Shown here: piece by piece, positions 7,220 through 11,362 of the stretch
Position numbering within the stretch: the stretch's first letter is position 1
Layout: every line of letters starts with the position of its first letter
NCBI GenBank assembly: GCA_002373595.1
Contig: DFKT01000094.1
Coordinates: forward strand, 1 to 11,362
DNA: 11,362 bases
Direction: 5' to 3'
Source of the DNA: Lachnospiraceae bacterium UBA3638
GTDB lineage: Bacteria; Bacillota; Clostridia; Lachnospirales; Lachnospiraceae
The notes under the pieces: model-generated
Seen by the model: the letters and a program-made list of their open reading frames with translations, nothing else
What the model was told of the DNA's origin: nothing
Databases searched by the model: none
Made by a program: the position numbers and the translations under genes

Positions 7220-9021
7220 CTATTCTTTACCGGTGTCAGGATATACGTTTTGTTTTCATAAGCCTTAAGACTGTTTACTTCTATCACGCCGTTTTTGATC
7301 TTTCTTACCTTTCCGGACCAAACATCACTGATCTCGAATTCGTCCGGAGTAAGTCCGTACTTTTTAAATATCCTTACGATATCTTTGATAGATATCTTCC
7401 AGCCGTCTTTCTTATCCGTACTGCTTACATTGATAAAGCTGATCGCTGCTTTTCCGTCCGTCATCGGCTTGGCCAGTATATCGACTCTGTCTATATCTCT
7501 TACATAGGTCCTATCAGGTTTCGAAGCCGCAAGCGAGCAGTATATCCTCTTTGCCTGAACTCCGAGAGGATCCTGATCGATGGATATGAGGTCCTTATTT
7601 GCTATTATCTTATGAAGGGCATCGCCTTTCTTTACACGGCGCAGATCAAGTCCCAGCATAAGGGGAGCATTCATCATACACCACATAGCCATATGTGTTT
7701 TGTTCTGCGTGAGGTTAAGTCCCTTCATGCCTATCATCAGCATATCAGGATCATTCCATCCCTTATCGAGACCCGCAAAAGAATCCATAATGACAGCTTT
7801 ATTGTACTGCGATGTCACAGAGCAGGTATAATCGCTCTCCCAGCTTCCATAACCGGGATCACCGTCACTTCCCACACGGAATGTGATATCGTTTAAGATC
7901 CTCCACGAATCGCACACCTTATATGCCCAGTTCTGGGGCTGAGTCTTGCCCCACTCGCAAGCGGAATAGATAATATCATTATCAGGCGCAAGTTTATTCA
8001 ACCACTTAAGAAGTCTCGCGTATGAATTAAGAGTATTCTCCTGGCGGCGGTGATTCATGATACGTATGCGGTTAATACCCTTTTTCAGTTTGATCTTTAT
8101 AGGATCAGAGAATACATAATCATTCTCCGAAGACGTCGCGGGAAGAAGATCATCATAGAACATCTCATTTCCCACAGCGAGTTGAAGCCATTCGCCCACA
8201 TGTTCTCTCCGGCCGGTAGCATACTCGATTTCAATAGCTGCATTCCTGTCGGCAGAGCTCTTTACCTCAAACACCAGCTCTCCGCTCATTTCACCCACAG
8301 GAGAATATCTGCATCCCGTTCCATCAAATGTCCCTATCCTTGTGACATGTCTGTCATTTATTTTCTTTCCGGTCTTTTTATCCTTTCGGGATACATTGAC
8401 GCGTTTTGCACCTTTCCCGGTGAGCAGGCCATCTTTTGCAGCAATGAGTTTCTTCCCATCAACCTTAATGGATCTGATATTCGGTGCAAATGTAAATCTT
8501 GCATTTTCATAGAGAGAGAATGTTGCATTATCAAAAGGGTAATAGCAATTATCGACTTTAAGGAAATCAACGCCCCATCCGAGATAGCTCTCTGCGTCTT
8601 CCCTTTCATGTCCGCATGTACCGACTGCAGCTCCTGCGCAGAGGTTGGTTCCGATGTCGTTATACATTCCGAACTTAAGTCCCTTCTTATGAATGTAATC
8701 CGACAGTTTTGAAAAGCCCGAAGGGAACTTCACATTTTCGTTTGCGAGTCTGCCGTCCACTCTCTCAGGCTTATAGCATCCGTCATCGAGCACGACAAAT
8801 TCATATCCAAGATCCTTAAGTCCGAGTTCGCAAATCAAATCAGCCATCGTGCGGGTGAGTTTCTCATTATTTCCGCTTCCGAACGCATTCCAGCTGTTCC
8901 ATCCCATAGCAGGCAGATGTCCCTTTTTCTTTCCAAACAAAACCTTACCGTCATCAAAGGAATCATAGGATGCATCTCTCGATATCCTATCCGGTGTCAG
9001 AGTTTTTTTCTTCTCAGGCAT
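7216..9021 (-). CDS. GH27 family alpha-galactosidase-type glycoside hydrolase
   Basis: This 601-residue enzyme has the GH27 (clan GH-D) signature set. It includes MGWNSWNAF (39-47), LDDGCY (78-83) and FLKVDNC (153-159), where D157 is the expected nucleophile. WRILNDI (373-379) offers D378 as likely acid/base, and GWNDPDML is at 421-428. Family members remove terminal alpha-galactose or related sugars from oligosaccharides. About 170 residues (about 175-345) are inserted between the nucleophile strand and the next barrel strand (DIIYSACEWG, 349-358); they look like a beta-sandwich or carbohydrate-binding module, so the enzyme is longer than common forms of about 400 residues. No signal peptide is present, suggesting action on imported sugars. 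The start at 9021 follows GGAGGG; an open stretch to 9147 lacks protein-like sequence. It overlaps the upstream small ORF by one base (TAATG). Substrate is not certain. Confidence 0.9.
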   Translation of the reverse strand: MPEKKKTLTPDRISRDASYDSFDDGKVLFGKKKGHLPAMGWNSWNAFGSGNNEKLTRTMADLICELGLKDLGYEFVVLDDGCYKPERVDGRLANENVKFPSGFSKLSDYIHKKGLKFGMYNDIGTNLCAGAAVGTCGHEREDAESYLGWGVDFLKVDNCYYPFDNATFSLYENARFTFAPNIRSIKVDGKKLIAAKDGLLTGKGAKRVNVSRKDKKTGKKINDRHVTRIGTFDGTGCRYSPVGEMSGELVFEVKSSADRNAAIEIEYATGRREHVGEWLQLAVGNEMFYDDLLPATSSENDYVFSDPIKIKLKKGINRIRIMNHRRQENTLNSYARLLKWLNKLAPDNDIIYSACEWGKTQPQNWAYKVCDSWRILNDITFRVGSDGDPGYGSWESDYTCSVTSQYNKAVIMDSFAGLDKGWNDPDMLMIGMKGLNLTQNKTHMAMWCMMNAPLMLGLDLRRVKKGDALHKIIANKDLISIDQDPLGVQAKRIYCSLAASKPDRTYVRDIDRVDILAKPMTDGKAAISFINVSSTDKKDGWKISIKDIVRIFKKYGLTPDEFEISDVWSGKVRKIKNGVIEVNSLKAYENKTYILTPVKNR

Positions 9022-9212
9022 TATTTTCCCTCCGTAACATAATGTGGCATCTTCTTCATGGCAAATATCGCTATCGCCACTCTGGCCGCATATACGATCG
9101 TGCCGATGAGCAGTACCGAAAACGCCGCATATGCATGTATCGTACAAAAAGCCGCAAAATATGCGGCATTAAGCAGTGTATATCTAAGTGTCCAAAATCC
9201 TTTTTTAGTCAT
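9021..9212 (-). CDS. Small membrane ORF, likely internally deleted MFS transporter remnant
   Basis: This 63-residue ORF is hydrophobic, with two membrane stretches (about 8-31 and 32-54). Residues 1-30 (KKGFWTLRYTLLNAAYFAAF, then CTIHAYAA) resemble the first helix of clostridial MFS sugar transporters, normally about 400 residues. Residues about 32-63 (LLIGTIVYAARVAIAIFAMK) resemble a last MFS helix and its short basic tail. The simplest reading is an in-frame deletion that removed some ten helices and joined the ends; a new small membrane protein cannot be excluded. It could hardly transport alone. GAGG sits 6 nt before the ATG. Its last codons carry the ribosome site of the GH27 gene, and TAA overlaps that ATG, so translation may be coupled. 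An original transporter-hydrolase pair would make sense. An upstream Met at 9287 adds unlikely sequence. Confidence 0.6.
   Translation of the reverse strand: MTKKGFWTLRYTLLNAAYFAAFCTIHAYAAFSVLLIGTIVYAARVAIAIFAMKKMPHYVTEGK
9028..9033 (-). promoter_or_regulatory. Ribosome binding site of the GH27 gene, inside the upstream ORF
   Basis: Read leftward this is GGAGGG, 6 nt before the ATG at 9021. It lies in the last codons of the MFS-like remnant and decides the GH27 start against the longer open frame to 9147. Confidence 0.8.
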
Positions 9213-9233
9213 AATTCGCCTCGTAACTATCAT

Positions 9234-9260
9234 ACTATACTCATAACACCTCAAACACAA
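9234..9260 (-). promoter_or_regulatory. Possible promoter of the GH27-Memo/AMMECR1-amrS operon
   Basis: Read leftward, TATAGT (9239-9234) is a fair -10 and TTGTGT (9260-9255) a weak -35, with a short 15-bp spacer. It lies 22 bp ahead of the small membrane ORF, and no better candidate was seen nearer. The spacings and hexamers are imperfect, so this is tentative. Confidence 0.3.
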
Positions 9261-9363
9261 GTCGGCTTTTCGAAAGAAGGCTTTCAAAAATCAGCTTTTT
9301 CGCGACTTTTCGCACATTTCACATATGTTTTTCATATAATATTTTATGCCTTTTGAATATTTT

Positions 9364-9386
9364 TTATCGTTTTTCGATAATTTTTT
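9364..9386 (+). promoter_or_regulatory. Palindrome TTATCG-N5-CGATAA next to the -35, followed by six T
   Basis: TTATCG (9364-9369) and CGATAA (9375-9380) are perfect inverted repeats around a T5 centre, followed by T6, and they end 7 bp before the -35 at 9388. It could be an operator for the Cro/CI-type regulator encoded downstream, or a weak terminator-like hairpin guarding the promoter from upstream readthrough. With no rightward gene upstream, the operator reading is slightly favoured, but both are inference. Confidence 0.35.
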
Positions 9387-9387
9387 G

Positions 9388-9416
9388 TTGACAAACGTAT
9401 TTTGCGGTGCTAATAT
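9388..9416 (+). promoter_or_regulatory. Consensus sigma-A promoter of the DUF2975-XRE operon
   Basis: TTGACA (9388-9393) and TAATAT (9411-9416) are separated by exactly 17 bp. The -35 is perfect and the -10 has five of six consensus bases. Transcription should start near 9423, giving a leader of about 80 nt before the DUF2975 gene. Confidence 0.85.
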
Positions 9417-9463
9417 GACCTTACCGCGGAAGTACTAAAGATTTTTGTAACATTAAAATCAGC

Positions 9464-9478
9464 TCGGGCAAAGCCCGA
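9464..9478 (+). promoter_or_regulatory. Leader hairpin upstream of the DUF2975 ribosome site
   Basis: TCGGGC (9464-9469) and GCCCGA (9473-9478) can form a 6-bp, mostly GC hairpin with an AAA loop, 13 nt before the AAAGGAG at 9492-9498. No T-tract follows, so it is not a terminator. It may stabilise the mRNA 5' end or shape ribosome access. Confidence 0.45.
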
Positions 9479-9504
9479 ACCCAATATCCCGAAAGGAGAA
9501 CATC

Positions 9505-10101
9505 ATGAACAGCAAACAGGAAAAAATAGCTAAGATCAAAAAGAGTTGTAAGGTCGGAAAGATCATCAGCCGCATTTTTAACATCATCTGCATCATAGCA
9601 TGCGTGGCATCACTCGTAGGCACAGTCCTCACCGGAATCGGCAAGGTCCAGATCGACAAGAACGGAATAACCAACCTTATAACCGGAGAAAACGGTCCCA
9701 TTACCAGCGAAGAAATCGCGGAGCTCAATAAGCTTACCGATGGTGCGCTTGCGGAAGAGCTTGACGCGAGTGTCGGAGATCTCATAGTCTTCACCAGACC
9801 TTTCCCCGATTTCTTCAGCAAAGTCATTGTGATCTGCCTCATTACAGCGTTTATAGCAGCATGCACCGCAGTCCTCTTCCATCTCTTTGGACAGGTATTT
9901 GGCGTGATAATCACGGAGGATTCTCCCTTCACCGAGGCCGTGCTTAAGAAGCTCAGGATCAATTTCATTATCCTCTCGGCACTGATCCTCCTGTGCATTG
10001 GTCTCTTCCCCGCACTTATTGCAGCATTCCTCTTCTGGTGCATCTACAACATACTGGATTACGGCTGCGTACTCCAGACTGAGTCCGATGAGACTCTGTG
10101 A
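9505..10101 (+). CDS. DUF2975 family membrane protein
   Basis: This 198-residue integral membrane protein matches DUF2975 (Bacillus subtilis YoaS type). It has a basic N-terminal 20 residues, membrane segments at about 24-45 and 105-132, and a hydrophobic hairpin at about 152-183. A 60-residue loop lies between the first two segments. Family-typical signatures are SPFTEAVLKKLR (140-151) and a C-terminal YGCVLQTESDETL (186-198). Its biochemical role is unknown. Genes of this family are commonly followed by a small XRE-type regulator, as here, with 20 bp between the two. AAAGGAG (9492-9498) lies 6 nt before the ATG, and a consensus promoter lies upstream. Membrane sensing or control of the regulator is an inference from the pairing. 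Confidence 0.88.
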   Translation: MNSKQEKIAKIKKSCKVGKIISRIFNIICIIACVASLVGTVLTGIGKVQIDKNGITNLITGENGPITSEEIAELNKLTDGALAEELDASVGDLIVFTRPFPDFFSKVIVICLITAFIAACTAVLFHLFGQVFGVIITEDSPFTEAVLKKLRINFIILSALILLCIGLFPALIAAFLFWCIYNILDYGCVLQTESDETL

Positions 10102-10121
10102 TCAGGGAAAGGAGGCAGGAT

Positions 10122-10325
10122 ATGATAGTACTCAGACTGGACCGCGTAATGGCGGACCGCAAAATGTCACTCAATGAGCTTTCCGAGCAGGTTGGCGTAT
10201 CCAATGTCAATCTATCCAAGATAAAGACAGGTAAAGTCAGTGCCATCCGCTTCTCCACCCTGGATGCGATATGCAGCTCACTGAATTGCCAGCCCGGCGA
10301 TATCCTCGAATATGAACCGGATTAA
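10122..10325 (+). CDS. Small Cro/CI (XRE) family helix-turn-helix regulator
   Basis: This 67-residue protein is a bare helix-turn-helix domain of the Cro/CI type (HTH_26/YozG-like). It carries LDRVMADRKMSLNELSEQVG (6-25), VSNVNLSKIKTGK (26-38) as turn and recognition helix, and FSTLDAICSSLNCQPGDILE (44-63). The C-terminal LNCQPGDIL motif is typical of these small regulators. It probably binds DNA as a dimer and may control its own operon, with the palindrome at 9364-9380 as one candidate site (inference). AAAGGAGG (10108-10115) sits 6 nt before the ATG, which fixes this start; an upstream GTG at 10098 overlapping the DUF2975 stop is less likely. Confidence 0.92.
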   Translation: MIVLRLDRVMADRKMSLNELSEQVGVSNVNLSKIKTGKVSAIRFSTLDAICSSLNCQPGDILEYEPD

Positions 10326-10350
10326 AGCAACCTCTCTCCCCATATACAGT

Positions 10351-10382
10351 AGGCGGAGCCATTAACGGCCCCGCCTGTTTTT
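10351..10382 (+). terminator. Rho-independent terminator of the DUF2975-XRE operon
   Basis: AGGCGGAGCC (10351-10360) pairs with GGCCCCGCCT (10367-10376) with one A-C mismatch and a 6-nt loop. GTTTTT follows, correct for rightward transcription ending 25 nt after the regulator stop. Read leftward there is no T-tract, so it would not efficiently end the facing radical SAM gene, which stops at 10404. Confidence 0.85.
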
Positions 10383-10403
10383 ATTTGAATCAATCATATG
10401 AGT

Positions 10404-11345
10404 TTATTTATTCAACACTTCTTTGTTGATGCGGTTTAGTACATGCTTCTTGTCGGCACTCCACATAGGTGCTATCAGGAGTTTTTTATCTCCATCCCCG
10501 GTCAGCCTGTGTATCACGACATCATCCGGGATCAATGATACACACTCTTTCAGGATATCTATGTATTCATCCTCCGACAGCACATCGAATTTTCCTTCTT
10601 CATAATCCCGCGCCAGATCCGTTCCTTTCAGCACATGCAGGAGCTGGAGCTTAATACCGGCAGCACCGCTTGAAACCACATACTTTACTGTAGTGAGCAT
10701 ATCTTCGCGAGATTCGCCGGGGAGCCCCAGTATCACATGTGTGATCACTTCCAATCCCCTGCGTCTGAGTTCCCGTACTGCGTCATCATATACGGACAGT
10801 TCATATCCTCTGCGTATATAGTCGGCAGATTTCTTGTGTATGGTCTGCAATCCAAGCTCCACCCATACAGGTTTCTTCTGATTCATTTCCGACAGGATAT
10901 CGAGCACTTCACATGGCAGGCAGTCCGGCCTCGTAGCCACAGACATCGCAACAACATCAGGATGATCTATTGCTTCCCCATACAAAAAGCGAAGCTTATC
11001 CGGGGAGGCATAAGTCCCCGTATAAGCTTGAAAATATGCAATATACTTTCCGTCGCCCGCTTTTGAGGCAACTTTTCTTTTCGCTTCTTCTATCTGATCG
11101 GTTACGGACTTCGAAGGATCCGCGGCAAACTCACCGCTACCGCCTGCAGAGCAGAAAATACATCCTCTCGTATCAATACGGCCATCCCTGTTAGGGCAGG
11201 TAAACCCGCCATTTAATGCGATCTTATAAACTTTGGATCCAAAAGTATCCCTCAGATACTCGTTTAAGAGCCTCACTCCAGCTCTTTTACGCGGAAATTT
11301 CAAACCGTTTTTTCCTGTTCTTTTCATACTTCTTGTACGTATCAT
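10404..11345 (-). CDS. YhcC/TIGR01212 family radical SAM protein
   Basis: This 313-residue protein matches the TIGR01212 radical SAM family (Escherichia coli YhcC type), related to the Elp3/HemN branch. It shows LNEYLRDTFGSKVYKIALNG (27-46), then the cluster cysteines C50, C62 and C65 in CPNRDG...GCIFC. Family-like patches are YFQAYTGTYA (104-113), SVATRPDCL (135-143), ELGLQTIH (163-170) and ITHVILGLPGE (201-211). Length is near the usual 300 or so. The biological substrate is unknown; a role in nucleic acid or thiol modification has been guessed for relatives. The start is uncertain: the Met at 11345 has only 17 nt of visible upstream sequence and no clear ribosome site, and the Met at 11327 has only a weak AAGAAG. 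It converges with the XRE operon. Confidence 0.9.
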   Translation of the reverse strand: MIRTRSMKRTGKNGLKFPRKRAGVRLLNEYLRDTFGSKVYKIALNGGFTCPNRDGRIDTRGCIFCSAGGSGEFAADPSKSVTDQIEEAKRKVASKAGDGKYIAYFQAYTGTYASPDKLRFLYGEAIDHPDVVAMSVATRPDCLPCEVLDILSEMNQKKPVWVELGLQTIHKKSADYIRRGYELSVYDDAVRELRRRGLEVITHVILGLPGESREDMLTTVKYVVSSGAAGIKLQLLHVLKGTDLARDYEEGKFDVLSEDEYIDILKECVSLIPDDVVIHRLTGDGDKKLLIAPMWSADKKHVLNRINKEVLNK

Positions 11346-11362
11346 TTGATACGCTTTTCAAT

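Larger units (their letters stand above)
9213..9504. other. AT-rich divergent intergenic region
   Basis: These 292 bp separate the leftward GH27 operon from the rightward DUF2975 pair. They contain a weak leftward promoter candidate (9234-9260), a short palindrome (9364-9380), a strong rightward promoter (9388-9416) and a leader hairpin (9464-9478). Stretch 9265-9360 holds T-rich sequence and a weak hairpin (GAAAG at 9273-9277 with CTTTC) but no convincing gene or RNA. Confidence 0.7.

Noticed and set aside
7096..7896. Rightward ORF of 266 residues
   Set aside because: It lies antisense to the GH27 and SLH-like genes, has no ribosome site or recognisable domain, and its open frame follows from codon bias of the real genes.
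9151..9167. Inverted repeat GCCGCA...TGCGGC
   Set aside because: It lies inside the small membrane ORF and has no T-tract; Ala-rich codons explain it.
9459..10043. Leftward ORF of 194 residues opposite the DUF2975 gene
   Set aside because: The DUF2975 frame has family motifs, promoter and ribosome site; the opposite frame is low-complexity hydrophobic sequence.

Overview
The window looks like a chromosomal segment of an anaerobic, Gram-positive gut or rumen clostridium, most likely Lachnospiraceae or a close relative. The reasons are strong AGGAGG-type ribosome sites, a consensus sigma-A promoter, intrinsic terminators, a DUF2975/XRE pair, a fused Memo-AMMECR1 gene beside its radical SAM partner, and a clostridial-type TIR protein. 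The assignment to a family is inference from gene content. No RNA gene, IS element, CRISPR array, attachment site or origin was seen.

Left block (1-4505). A strong terminator (47-81) ends a leftward gene (1470-115) for a zinc-ribbon, proline/glutamine-rich, single-pass membrane protein with a FecR-like outer domain. A 131-bp AT-rich divergent spacer separates it from a rightward 967-residue TIR protein (1602-4505). That protein has an N-terminal TIR domain with a WxxxE catalytic-type motif, one membrane helix, a coiled coil and a large beta-propeller. Both proteins place a small cytoplasmic module on a membrane anchor with a large domain probably outside. They may form a surface-sensing or defence-like pair, but this is a hypothesis.

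Middle block (9212-4509, all leftward) is a tight five-gene run. It holds a 63-residue membrane ORF that looks like the two ends of an MFS sugar transporter joined by an internal deletion; a GH27 alpha-galactosidase-type enzyme with an extra beta-sandwich inside its barrel; a small SLH-like cytoplasmic protein; a Memo-AMMECR1 fusion; and the AmmeMemoRadiSam radical SAM enzyme. The first three are joined by stop/start overlaps (TAATG, ATGA), and the last two follow after 38 and 18 bp. The run ends tail-to-tail with the TIR gene, with only 3 bp between stop codons and no normal terminator.

Right block. A near-perfect promoter (9388-9416) drives a rightward pair, a DUF2975 membrane protein (9505-10101) and a small Cro/CI-type regulator (10122-10325), closed by a terminator (10351-10382). 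A leftward YhcC-type (TIGR01212) radical SAM gene (11345-10404) fills the right edge, with its start region almost at the window end.
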